Positions 35,601-47,412 of a stretch of DNA of 64,000 nucleotides are shown here, piece by piece. The notes beneath the pieces are model-generated. The model was not told the origin of the DNA and did not search any database. It saw nothing but the letters and a program-made list of their open reading frames with translations. Source of the DNA: Oscheius sp. JU75 (taxonomy: Eukaryota; Nematoda; Chromadorea; Rhabditida; Rhabditidae); contig JASJZC010000002.1 of the NCBI GenBank assembly GCA_037178855.1, positions 4,712,001 to 4,776,000 on the forward strand, in the 5' to 3' direction. A program made the position numbers and the translations under genes. Position 1 is the stretch's first letter. Each line of letters opens with the position of its first letter.

Positions 35601-36816
35601 CAGTACCTGTTCCTGAAGATCATCTTGTAGACCCGATTCCTCGATTTGAACATGGAAATTCTTCTATGCAAAAAGATGAACAGAGCTGACATGAACCCGC
35701 TGACCACTCTGAAAGTTTTTCTAAGCTGGAATTGCAAAGAAAAGTACCCTAGAAGGAGAAACACGATGAGCTCTTGGACTTGGAAGGCATCCGTTGGAAA
35801 CCTCGTCTGGTAGAAGGCTGTTATCGTTCCAGACTGGGCGTCTGTCACGAAAAAGTTGGCACATCGGAAGATGATCGCCGAACAAGTCGCCGCCAAAAAT
35901 GCTCTCCAGTAGTTTTTGACAGCGAAATACTTGGAAGTGGATTCAATAGCGTACAGGACAGCTAAAACAAGGCTATTTGCACATCTAGTCTCAGAACTCA
36001 CCTCCAATGGGAGCTGAGAAAGTACAGGCTATACCAACAGCACATCCGCAACTGAGCATCTCCACCTGTCGTCCCTCGTTACCGAAGAAGGCCGAGTATT
36101 GACAGCTGGCAGTGATCTTTGACAATAGAGTAGAAATGATGGCTCCAATATGGACAAAGGGGCCCTAAAACTCTGTATGGGTTTCGGCAAATGCCCTACC
36201 TCTTTACCAATGGGCAACCCTGCTCCCATGGCCAGAATCAGTCCGAAACTCTTGGCGATCAAAGTACGAAAAGTTAAATAGTTTGGCATTTTGAACCCGT
36301 GCATAATTACTTTGACCTCAGGAATACCCGAACCTAAATTTGCACTTCTGTACCAGATATATGCCGTAATCCTACCGACAGCCTCTTTCGAGACAATTTG
36401 ACAGATTACAGCGGCGAGAGTTGTGAAGAATACGACGTGAAGGACCCATGTGGCGAAGGCAAACGTCTGACTGATTTGGATCATGTGGTCGTAGACGATT
36501 ACGTGAACTGGAAAATTGACTATTGAAACATTTTGAGACTGATACTCTCATTCAGGCGCTTAGACTTTCATGACTACTTACGGTGTTGTAGCAGCTCAAT
36601 AGCTACATCCATTCCGACTGAAAGTACAGCCATAATGACTCCAAGAAGAGCCGAAAGAAACCAATCTTCCACGAGGAAATGGAGAACATTCTGTGCGTGT
36701 CGAGAACAGAACTCGGTGAAAGTCTCATTGCTTTCGGGAATCTCTTCGGAACTGTCGTCCTCGTCCTGTTCCCTCCCAGGACCGATATCCAAAAGAGACC
36801 TTTTGACATCTGACAT
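32603..36816 (-). CDS. ClC-type voltage-gated chloride channel (CLC-2 like)
   Basis: Membrane chloride channel of the CLC-1/2/Ka group. The first in-frame ATG here is 36816 (MSDVKRSLLDIG), just after a GTTTTCAG acceptor, so an upstream exon is likely. Blocks in order: GSGIPEVKVIMHG (selectivity filter 1), LPIGKE joined to GPFVHIGAI (gating glutamate present), CAVGIACTFSAPIGAVL, FPPGFGRY, INVPTGVFVPSFIIGAAGGR and AVVGAAAYTGAVTHT. The cytoplasmic half has CBS1 (LRSLPIVTDHDNKILVGSVA) and CBS2 (DCGKLVGVVGLKELRDAMA), and the stop is at 32603. The CBS linker spans a 1.1-kb intron (33337-34440) that holds a phosphatase pseudogene in antisense. The C. elegans clh-3 type is the closest group I can suggest. 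Confidence 0.93.
33610..34350 (+). pseudogene. PP1-type Ser/Thr phosphatase pseudogene nested in ClC intron
   Basis: The + strand reads like the PPP catalytic core: FLG and IDRG (from GDYVDRG), GLECLCLLLALKVRWP, LLRGNHET, EIYWERFNHLFNFM, LIGSKIL, HRGISEEL (from HGGLS), DPQQNMTGFKHNDV, CSFGENAV, VHAHQV and finally YENNNAGAVIW. It is broken: an in-frame TAA at 33643 replaces the Tyr codon of GDYVDRG, a TAG at 33895 coincides with a frameshift before HRGIS, and further shifts follow near 34142. The 5' part with GDIHG is not recognisable. No intron is evident, so it may be a retrocopy. Nematodes carry many PP1-like paralogues. Confidence 0.85.
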
Positions 36817-38716
36817 CACACTGAAAACAACAGATCTGTTAAGTCTGAAGACTACTGGATGGAAGAGGACTGAAATAGCGCCCGTCAAAAGGAGCCACTC
36901 AGAAAAATGTACGTAGGAAGAATGATCCCAAGACTCTGGCTCTATGAATGGCGAATCACCTCACAATCAGAGACGTCGTGCAAAGAAAGACTGGGAGATG
37001 AATAATGATAATCAGTGAGAGATGGTAATCGGAGAGGAAACACACGCTTCGTCGCATCGCAAAGAAATTATTTAAAGGAAACTTTGTAACTGAGATGGAA
37101 CGGAGGAGAGGTAGGGGAGATGGAGGAGCGAAATCCGGGTTCAGATTTAGACCGGTCTTGATGTCACTCTAATTCGAATAGGGGAACAATCTCTTAAAGG
37201 GTAATGGGATCATTGGCTGAAGTCCATGGTTCTCAGGAAACTCGTCCTGAAAAATATTGACAGGGTTGGGGGGTCAAATCATGAATACAGTCTTCAAAAT
37301 GCTTCTTCAAAGGAGAGTCATGGTCAGATAGCGGTATTTATCGGGTATCAGGATTCAAAAAACCAGAGATAAGCTGTCAAATAGCAACTCTTATCTGATA
37401 CCTGCCAGAAATAACTAAAAATGCCAAAAAATATCTTCTAAAAAAAGGAGAAACTGAACGATTTGGGAAACCAAGATTGCCAAGAAACATGGTCAACAAG
37501 GCGATTAGTGCTCTCCGTCCCATTGTCACCCAGGAATTAACTTCGATTCCAAAGAGAACCTTATCGTGATCTATTATCAGTATCAAAACAAATACGGGAA
37601 AAGAGTGAAAACAATCCGTCAGAAAGTGCCAAAAAGAAGAAGGAACGACTTCCTTATTTTGATGCAATCCCATAAATTGTGACGCGCCTTCCGAATGCAG
37701 TGAGCATCCGGATCGAATCACTGAGTCAAACTCTTAGAGTCCGAATTATGGGCAGAGAGAGGGGGCTTAATTAACCCCCACACGATCGACGATCTTCAAA
37801 AATACCTGTCATTGTCGGCGAAGCTGAAGAAGAGACTATCAGAGGGCAGGGAAGGTCGATCCATTCATTCAAAGTGTGCGGCAGGGGGAGCTCCCTCTCT
37901 TTTTCACTAATCTTCGGCATGTTTACCGACGATTTACCCAAGTAACTGAGAGGCGAGTCGGGTCGAAAGATTCAATTCCGAACTGTGACTCAAGGAGCTC
38001 AATCGGTTCGACTGTTTGAAGTTCAGAATGAAAGGCATTAGATTGAAAGTTTGTCCAAAGGTGATGGGGGTCAACAAATACTGCATTGTCTCAGTAAAAC
38101 ATCTAAAGATCTGTTCGATGGTTTTCCAAATCAGTATTCAATTCTGTCTTTGGTATCGAGGACAACACTATTCGAGAAAGTACGATTCTTTGCAACAGAC
38201 AAGTTGAAAAATCAACTCGTTGGTCAAAAACCTTCTATGTCAAATTGTACTACTCTTTAGACCGGTAATCAGTATTACTTCAGACCTGATCTCTTGTCCA
38301 TTGACCGTTTCCAAAGAGTGCTCTACCCTTTCCCGAGTATAAATCCCTACTCTGACTGATTAAACTTTTTGCCTAAGGATCATGCGCTGTCCCTTTTTGC
38401 TATGAGACTCTTGGGGCAAACAGCGGATACAATAAAAAGAGAAGAATACAATCGCCTTGGCTCAAAAGCAAATAGTACCTTGTTTTTGTTTGCAACTGGA
38501 GCAATGAGAGGAAGTGAAAAGATTAACGGAGAAAGGGAACCAAGATCGTTTTCAAGAAAGGAAAATGATAGAATAGTCTATCGACTAGGAACAAAGAGTC
38601 TATTGGTGCGAAGGTGCAAAAGAAGTACCTGGTCGAAGAAACGTCGTAGAGCCATCGAAGAGTGTCCCCCAGAGGTCCTCTACAACATTTACTCAAAGCG
38701 TTCCCCCAAAACTTAC
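36817..38716. other. Upstream region or first intron of the ClC gene
   Basis: No coding exon supported within. It is purine-rich on the + strand, i.e. pyrimidine-rich on the sense strand of the channel gene, as expected for an intron if the exon at 38717 is real. Confidence 0.4.
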
Positions 38717-38769
38717 CTGAGAGCCTCAACGTCGAGCTGTTCCATCCTGGACTGAGCTACGGGGATCAT
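38717..38769 (-). other. Candidate distal first exon of the ClC gene
   Basis: Minus strand ATG at 38769 opens MIPVAQSRMEQLDVEAL and runs to a perfect donor (CTCAG then GTAAGT) at 38717. Splicing to the acceptor before 36816 continues in frame through SVMSDVKRSLLDIG. In-frame phase plus an ideal donor support it; the 1.9-kb distance leaves doubt. Confidence 0.45.
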
Positions 38770-41700
38770 CTCTTCCTATCTGGATTCGGCCGCCCCGCCC
38801 CTTGGGAAATAAGGATTCCGACACGAGAAGACCGTCGTTGTTTTTTCTCCTCTTACTAGTCGATTTGGAAGCCCCATCCAGACCGGTCGGAACAGCTGAT
38901 GAGGTCATAATTGGATGAACATCGAGCAGTTTAGTCAACTCGTGAGATTTTCACAAGGTGAGCGAAAGAGGGTCGGAGAAATCAGGTGGCTCTGAGGGCT
39001 ATGTCAAGCAATGGTACTCATGTGTGTTACAGTGATATCACTGTCCTATGAGTAGGGGCGTTCTGTTAAAGAGCCCAGAGCTTTCGACCCGAGATCTTAT
39101 CGATCAACATGCTCTCTACTATCGTAGCCAGAACGATTTCTCATCGATAGATCACTTATTGCTAGCCTGACAAGTTTCCTACCAGTTTTCCGGGCTTACT
39201 CTGACTATAAAGTCCACTTTGAGGAGGAAAGTCACACCCATTCATAAATCGGAATGGATTAAAATAGGAACTAGAAGCCGGAGAGTCGTTACAGCGCGTG
39301 TGAGGAGACCAATAGCTCACAAGCTTGGGAATGGCCGAGCTTCTCTCTTTCTCATAATTGGTCCAGTCTGTTTTTTTTCTAACTGGACTAATCTCCACGG
39401 CGATTCTTACTAAAATGATGCTATGGATCATGGGAAGGGCGGATTGTGTCCCGAGAACTATCAAAATAGTGAGAGCTACTTGAGTAGAACATAAATTTGC
39501 AAGTCAGCTTAGATTTAATTATCAGGCGGGTGGAGAATGCTGAGAACGGAGATAGAGAGATAGGGCAAGAGATCAAGGGAAGTAACACGGAAGATTGGAA
39601 TACGGTTGGCGGCAAGTTCAAGAAGAAAAGGGCATGTTTACTGATTTAGTCCTCAAGAAAAAAGGGGAAGTTTATGCACAAGTCCACGAGCATCAGTCAA
39701 AAGTAATCCTCGGCTCCCACTGACGCAGAAGTCGTTCTGTCGAGGCCGACAATTGTGATAATGATAGGTACACGCCTTAGAAAACATCTTTTTCCACTTG
39801 AAGAAGAGGGCGGTTGAACGTCAGCTGCAGAACAAAAAGCAGAGAGGGAGATCTGATAAGAGAAGAGATTCAATTAAACTGGAGGATCTCGAGGTATAGG
39901 TCAATCAGTGGGAATATGAACAGCGTCTAATTACTTGGAAGAAGGACAGCAGGAAGAGCGCAATTTTGAATTTCTTTTCCAAAAAGAGGAAGTGGAGAGG
40001 TGTGTTTCGAAAAGAGCTGATTCACTTGTCCAGGTTGATAGAGTTCGTCCAGGTCTGATTGTGTTACCTCTTCTCGTCTAAAGTCTGTCTTTCTCCATAA
40101 AGAAGAGGCAAGCTGCAAAAAGCATGGGAACGAGACGAGTCTTTGATTGAAACCGGAGACGCTGCCAAGTTTTGGTGGCAGGAGAAAGCCCAGGGAGATC
40201 TCTTTTGGGAGCAAAGACAAAATCTCATTATCGGTCGTCAGTTTCGTTCAAAACAGAAGTTCCTTCTAAATTCCAATGTCATGGAGCGAGGAAAGTGTTG
40301 GAGGGGACAAAAGATGGCTTTCGAGCCGCGTAGCCCCGGACGACCTCCGGATGTGTCAGTTTTACTCTCCACGAAAAAGCCTCTCTTTTGTTTGGACGTT
40401 GAAACTCAATCTCAACATGGGAAATCCACTCTGATTGCGCACAGCTCTTTTGGCAAAAACTTCATATTGGGCGGTCCCTGTTCCTCTATATCAGCTTCCT
40501 TCTCATAAGGAGAGGAGGGAAGGAGGAGGAGGAGGAGGGAGAAAAGAGAGAGATAACTTTTGTAATGTTTTGAACAACAAGCTAGAGGTATACAGAAGCT
40601 AATTGTAGAAAAATATTAGAAAAGTTGAAAGCTCGAGCTTGACTCACCTCCTGATCCAGCTCTTCTTATGTGTGTGATGATGCATATGGAGCATGGCTAG
40701 CGGAGAAAGAATAGAGACTTTGGTCACTGGATCCATCATCATTTATCTGAAATAGGATTGAGAAAAAAAAAGAGACGAATTGGAGGAAATGTAACCGGAG
40801 ACCGGGACCAGGTATTGAACGTAAAAGGAAGGATGGATTCCATTGCAAAAAAGGCAAAACTTTAGACTTCGGGCTACGCTGAGGAGGCGACGAGGCATAT
40901 GCAAGAAGGAGGAAGACGACTTTTGGACACGGGAATGAGCCTAAGCACTAATGATCAGAAGAAGGCCACCCATTGTCTTTCTTTGAGCGAGAGATAAGCG
41001 AGACGTTCACTTGAAACCTGGCCGACACGCAACATTACTTATAAGAGAGCGAGATCGAAAAAACATGAATATATGTGAATTGATGGGGTGTCTACTAACT
41101 ACCTGGGGAAACACGATCAAAGAGCCTTAAGGTCGAAATACTGGATGTAAGATTGCTAACTCATACGCATCTCATGGCAATTCAAATTTTTAGGACTGTT
41201 CGTCACAGTATTCGTACTCTACATCCTTGGCGTATTGGACACTGTTTTAGGCTAATCGGCTTTGAATCTATGGTCTGAAACAGAATACAGCTTCAAAAAG
41301 TCGGTCAGAGTAACAGAAGTTATACTTTTCTATACAGGACTCAGAAAGTAGCAGAAAAATCAGGTGCAGAAAATTCTTCCCCTCGTTTTTTCTCAACCAG
41401 TGGTTCGGATTAATCAGCTCGCTTACAAACTGAATTAGCACGGGTCAAGGTGAACACGGCGAGGATGGCTCTCACTCCAGACCCTTGGGAGAAACAGGTT
41501 ATTTCCTCAATTCGTGTGAAAATTGAGTCTGATAGAGTGAGGGGGAATAAGGAGCGAGAGCTCTTTTTGCAAGAGTCCTTAACGAAATTCTGACGGGTCA
41601 GAACATGACCGCTCGTTGACCGAGAATAGAACCAATTGGGTTTTCTCACGAGAGTTTTCCAAAGCTCACTGAAACAAGAGATCAGACTTGGCACGACTGA

Positions 41701-43626
41701 ATTCGAAGCTCTGAAAAAAGTTGGTCAGTTTGAGCCCTTCTCTTGAAACGAGTCCGTAGGTTAATCAAGGGCCAAAGAAAAGACTCCTTTTTCGAGAAGG
41801 GAAGAGCCGAAAATTAGGTTGAAGAGGGAGACTCTTCGTAATTGAAGGTGTAACCGGGAGAGACTTCTTCGAGTCGTGACGGAAGAACCGTTTTTGACTT
41901 ACAAATTGGGGAAGGGAAGTTGTTTTTTAGCCGCTGAAGCTGCCTACTGGACGAACTGGGACTACTCTACGAGAGGAGATAAGAGTTTTGAAAAACTGAA
42001 ACATCTTCTGATAACAGAGGTCAACTGGGGCTGTAAACGACATCTCGTTCGCTTAGCACGCTTCCGGATTCAAGAGGGTGGCTTCAACTTTAGTTCCGGA
42101 GCAGTTCAAGCGCAAACTCTCACTCGCACTCACCCTCTTTCGGGCTGGAGTTCCTGGTTTTGGAAAGAGTGAGACGAAAGAGTACAGAAGTTAAGACTAG
42201 TCAAAGAGCGATTGGCTCGGTTAGAAAGGAGCATTAGATCCTACGAGTCGGACAGTCTTGTCACTAGTAGCCAGATCTAACGAGTATCACACGGGGTCTT
42301 GTAGGGACTTCGTTCAAATTGAGGCTCAGAAGATTGTCAGCAGACAGAAGACAGTTCTCAGCATGAGTAGTAGTTCAAAAAAAAGATCCTTCTGGCAGGG
42401 ATGTAATGACGAGGAAGAAATCGGGTGAATTGGACAGGAAAATTGTCAGATAATAAGGAGAGGAGGACATCAAACGCGACCGCTGAAGACGTTCAAAGAG
42501 CGCAAATTCGCGTTTGATCGCCGATATTTCCTGCCATTCATTTCCAGTTATGGCTCGAAGCTCGAGGAAAACAAAAAAAAACAAGAGTTGGAGTCGGGTC
42601 GGGTCTCGTTTGCTGGCCTCACAGGACGGAAGAGGACGGAGCCTTCCGAAAACACAAATTGGCTTCCAAAGAGTGACAGGAACAGGCGTCAAGGCGCCCT
42701 TCTTCGAACCAATTTCCCCTGGACCATTTTGAGGCTAAACGAGGTAAGCGAGGTGTGTTCAAAGGTCTTTCCCCTCTCTGATGATTTAGGAGAGGAATAG
42801 TAAAATAACCGAGAGCAATTAGAGAAAGGACACGAAGACACACGTATCAGAAAATGAGTCTGCAGGCTTAGAGACGTTCTTTAGTCTTCTGGCCTTTTGC
42901 ACATCTTTGAGAGCCACTTCAGTCAAAAAGATTGATCCCTAGGAGAAAGGAAAACCTATCGAAAAGGGTCAAAAAGCCCTTCCTAACTCCGAACAAAAAC
43001 ATCTCGCTCGAAGGACATCGTTGTCCAGGAAAAGAAAACCAAACCTCATAGACTCTTTTTGAAGCCTAGAATATTTATGGTCTGTTTTGGAGATGAATCC
43101 TCCCCCGGGGAGGAGAGGACTTCCAGACGGCAGAGAATTCAATTGAAGGTGATAAGGAGAATATTTTTCGGGGGGTAAGGTGTCCTCTTAATTATTAACA
43201 GATGCCCGATGACGAGGAACAAACAGTGAGGCGACACTTCGCAAAGGACTGCCTGCCAACTGGAGGAAGATCGGAAATGACGAGAGAGATTCGCGGAAGA
43301 CGACTAATTTCAAGGAATAGAGAAAGACTAGACTATGGAGCTGAATCAGGGAGTTATGTAGACATTGTAGATCTGTCTTGTCTCGTTTGAGACATAGCAG
43401 CCAGCTTTGAACTCGAGCCGACAGAAACAGAGTCACTTACAGAATCCTACATCGGCATATGGATCCAGAAGACTCTAGAGAAACTGTCTGTGAACAAGTT
43501 CTGGGCTTTAGAGTATACAGAGTTACTGATTATAACTCAACCGATACTAACTGAACTCAGCCTCCTATCACCTAGAAACAGTGCTACATACAAAGAACAG
43601 GACAAAACAATGAACTATGTATTAAC
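38770..43626. other. Long purine-rich gene-poor region
   Basis: Nearly 5 kb where the + strand is strongly GA-rich with many GAGA and GGA runs. No gene, tRNA or transposon was recognised. Open frames present lack family features and splice continuity. Confidence 0.35.
40509..40554. repeat. GGA-rich microsatellite/purine tract
   Basis: A 46-base pure purine tract with an AGG repeat core (about 40521-40539) followed by GAGAGAGA. Confidence 0.8.
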
Positions 43627-44091
43627 CTACATCTGATTGAGAAAAGTATCGACGTGTTTGATTATCTTCTCAATCGTGGCCAGATACTCCATTTGGCTGC
43701 TGACGCTCCTGAGAAGACGATTCTGCTCCATCTTCATCTGCTTCTTCAGCGTCAGCATCTCCGTGTTCGACTTGGTGCTCGTCGTCTCCGGCTCTCCGTG
43801 GATCTCCGTAGCCTGGCTGAGCAGATCCAGCAGCTCGGTCGACTTCTCAGCGAACACAAGTCGTTGTCCCAACTGAACATCTTAAGTGTTTTGCAAAAGA
43901 GTCGGACCTACTCTGATTTTCGTGAATATGCGCGATATGCGCTGTCTTTCAAGACGAGTCAAATCGTCGTGTCGGGCGAAGAAATTCCTGTAGAATTCGT
44001 TTTTTTCGGAGATGGAGTCGAAGGGCTTCCCATAGTTGACCAGCTGCCAAAGGAAGTCGTGGTCGACAGCGAGCTTAGTGTACGAAGACAT
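43627..44091 (-). CDS. Small helical protein, unrecognised
   Basis: Two exons (43912-44091 and 43627-43872) with a 39-nt intron give 141 residues, starting MSSYTKLAVDHDFLWQLVNY. A GGGTCCCAG acceptor-like site ends two bases before the ATG. The second half is Leu/Lys/Glu-rich and predicted helical or coiled coil (EMLTLKKQMKMEQNRLLRSV, then YLATIEKIIKHVDTFLNQM). No signal peptide or membrane segment. I do not recognise the family; a small subunit of a coiled-coil complex would fit. Confidence 0.68.
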
Positions 44092-44821
44092 GGCTGGGAC
44101 CCTCTTGGACACAATAAGCACTCTTGGAGAGATCAACTTGACATGTCAATGCAATTAGAAACTTTTCTCCAAAACAACTTTTTAAAATACTTTTATTTAA
44201 AAGCTGTTTTAATGTGTTTTAGTATACTTTGTTATTGGCTACTAATAACTACTGCAAGTTATCGAGAGAGGGGTAACAAGAGAAACAGCCAAAACGAGTT
44301 CAACTGTACTTCAACACTATAAAACTGTTCCACTTTCTTCACCTTCCAGCCGATTCTCTTCTTTCCTTCAAAGTTGTTCGTCGTTGATCGAAAGAGGACA
44401 TACTGTCTTTCCCAAGAACTCCTCTCTAAGCCACGTTGTCTGATGGTGGTTAGTAATAGGCAGGAGTCTCCGAGACAGACTGAAAGGATAAATTCCCTGC
44501 TCATGGGAGTCACTAATGTAAACTCTAAACAATCTCGAGGAACAGATAGTATGAAATAATTTATTGTTAGAAGAAGCCGACCTACAATACGCGTATGAAA
44601 CATGGCACCATCTCCTCAAGATGACAAAAAGGGACAACCCTAGTAGACTAGTTGTTTGGATACTCAGTTCTCAAACGAATGACGACGGGCAGCCAGTGGA
44701 CTGAAAAGTTCAGATTAGCAGGAGAGGATTGAAGGTGCAGTGCTGGAGACAGTGTGTAAGTGGACAAGCACCGGGGGCAGCAAGCGGGAAAGTCTATTTG
44801 AGGGTGAACTCACGCTCTTTT
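44092..44821. other. Intergenic gap between two small minus-strand genes
   Basis: No gene recognised in the 730-bp stretch. Gene spacing is too long for a typical operon link. Confidence 0.3.
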
Positions 44822-45231
44822 TCATTCATCTAGCTGTTCCTCCAATGCACTGGAAGAGAAAAAGCGCACTCGAAAAGAGGAAAAAGGGTGGGAACTTACT
44901 TGAGCTCTGAATAACGACGCAAATACTTTGTCTCCTCGAAAGACTTCATGGCAATGTTCGCCTGCTCAGAGTCCGTTCGCCGCAGACGGTTCCTGGAACA
45001 GTTCTCTTACTGGGCTCTCTACCAAACTGACCTATAAGATGGTCTGAACTCGAAGAGCAGCCACACTGCTCCCACGAGAAGAGCAGCTAGGACACAGAGC
45101 AGACTGAAAGGAGTTTGATACCTTTCAATACAAACGAACCTGAAGAGGAGAATGTACAGTCGAAACCTGTAGGACTCGCAGCAGGTAATCTCCTTGCACT
45201 CAGCCAGGAGCCACGAGCCGCATACTGACAT
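44822..45231 (-). CDS. Small single-pass membrane protein
   Basis: Four exons joined by short GT-AG introns give about 94 residues. The start is ATG 45231 (MSVCGSWLLAECKEITCCES), with three to four cysteines near the N-terminus. One strong membrane segment follows (LLFSLLCVLAALLVGAVWLL), then a basic stretch (YRNRLRRTDSEQANIAMKSF) and an acidic end (LNALEEQLDE). The last junction (donor AA then GTAAGTTCC) joins SEL to NALEEQ in frame. Basic residues after the segment suggest the C-terminus faces the cytosol. I do not recognise the family. Confidence 0.6.
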
Positions 45232-47412
45232 TCTACCCGACGTCCGTACTGACTCTTCTGAATTGGTTAAGAACGAGACTATAATTGACTTAGAGACAAG
45301 GGTTACGGATTAGGGCCACGAGGAACATTTCCATAAGGCGAACATGGCCGGAGGCAGAGGAAGAGGGATCGATCAGGGAGAATGAATATGCTTTTGGTAT
45401 CTTTCTGATTCGAAACTTAGGTCTCGAGAGAAAGAGAACAACAATTTGCGATGTATGAGAAGCTTACTGTTCAAGATTTTCCGAATGACTACGAACAGAA
45501 AACTCAAAGCTCTGCTTACACGGAAAGTTCGAAAGGCTGGTAAATGTAAGAGTCGCATGAAAGGAGAGCCATAGATAGAAAAAAAAGAGACAAAACTGGG
45601 AGAGCATGGAACAAAGAAAGTCGAAACGATGATCTCCCAATACTTTGAGGAAGGGTTTATTCCCATGGTAGTCACTGCCTCAAAGAAGTTCTCTCTTAAA
45701 AAGGAACTCTTTCTCTGCCCGTTCAGCCTCTATTTCACGGCTGTTTTCGGGTCAATTTGGCTGGCTTGTGCGGATAATCCAAGCCGAGACGAGAGAGAGA
45801 AAAAAAGGCAGACATCAATGGACTTTGGGAGAGTCTTTCTCTATCAAAAGTCCGAGTGCCAGAAAAAGGAATGACTCCCAGCTCAATTCTCTCGAGCTTA
45901 TTTTGGAGAGCAGAGGATAAGCTTGGGAGAATAGGCCCACTGGAAATGGACTGGAGAGTTCCGGCAGATGACAGATGTCGGACAGGAGAAGAACAATCTG
46001 GGGAGAAACCAAGTCAAGGGGGGAAATCAGCATTTGAAGAGAGGGCACAACTGAACGAGGCGGGTGTAATCGGCCCCGATGGCCACAAACAAGAGGCAGA
46101 GGAGCCGCAGGGCCCATGCATTTTCAGAGCCTCATCGCTCTTAACTCGCGCGACCCTTCGTCATTCCATGACTTTGGGTCTTTTAACAAAAGCGTTTCGG
46201 AAAGGCAATCTTCGTTTGATAAACGTGTTCACTCTTGCCTCTAGGAAGCAAGAGAGACAGGAAGGTAGGCAAATACAATAAGACATCATTCCTGAACGAC
46301 TGTGTTGCATTCACAAGATGAAACAAAACAAGAACGACTGTTTGGTTATCTATAGGAAGTTATACTCGGTTAAGTAAGAATTCCTGTCTGAAAGGTCTCT
46401 TGGGTCTGAGTAACACGAGAGACTGACAGTAAAAGAACAATGTTTTAAAGAGGTTACACTAGATAAATGAAGTGATAAAGTTCTGACAGGCCGTGAAAAC
46501 AAATGGCGGCCACCTGTGGACATCACGCCCGTTGACATGTGGTCTTTCTCTGAAGAGAAATCTCTGTCCGACTCTCGTCTAATTGGCTGAGCATAATGGA
46601 ATTAGCTCTCTAATGGAATTAGTCCAGTGGGATCTCGTGCGAGCAGTTAAACATGACGAGAATGGGTCAAGAGAGACTCAAAGCTGTAAAGTTTTCCAGT
46701 CTCAGAAGACGAAATATGATACTTATGTTCGAGGGTACTCTGAGGAAGCTCTACTACTGGTCACTGATGTTTGGATTCCTGAATATCTCACCCTTACTCT
46801 TTCAAGAAACCATAAACAAGTTCTGCGAGAAATTTGCGGTTTGAGGCGATAAAATCAACGAGACGAGGTGCTGATCCGGGGGGCGGCTATCGTTGAGAGA
46901 CAGCTGGCAGCTGATGAGAAAGTGATCCGAGCCGAAAGAGACACATATGACCGATCGATCATTTTCGAAGCGTAGGACTAAGGAAGAGAAGGAATCAAAG
47001 TGGATGTGGCTCGTCATGCAGCTGTCCCCGGCAGTTACGACTGTCTCAGGGGAGAAGCCAACTTCGATTCGACCAACCACATAATATAAAATGAAGAGCG
47101 GCAAAATACTCCCCACTCATTCGGGTAATGCTCGTAATTTGAAGCCAATTAGACGTTTTTCCGGCAAAACATTTTCAAACAAGTCAATTTGCGTTCCAAT
47201 TCAGGAATACAATAAAGTTTACCTGGCTGCCTGAGCACTGAACTGACAGCCACTCATATAGCTCCTTCCATATGAACGAATCGCGTTTCATAAAAGGAGA
47301 GTAACACAAGGATAGGCGATTGCTCAGCATAAACACGATTTACTATGCAAAAACGGCTATTGAGTATGTTACAGTAATAGAGATCAAAAGGGGGTAGTAC
47401 TGTCGTGAAAAA
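45232..47412. other. Intergenic region, no gene recognised
   Basis: Purine-rich on the + strand in its first half. It includes the 3' flank of the polymerase gene. No supported coding exon, RNA gene or repeat. Confidence 0.35.

Noticed and set aside
37334-37405. Possible hairpin (GGTATCAG with CTGATACC, inner GATAAG with CTTATC)
   Set aside because: A 16-base one-sided bulge makes it a poor miRNA precursor and no other support exists.
38016-38755. Two + strand frames with a weak resemblance to nucleoside diphosphatase motifs
   Set aside because: Only short stretches (such as FATGAM) resemble the family; the apyrase core motifs are absent. The minus strand here gives a better case as a channel exon.
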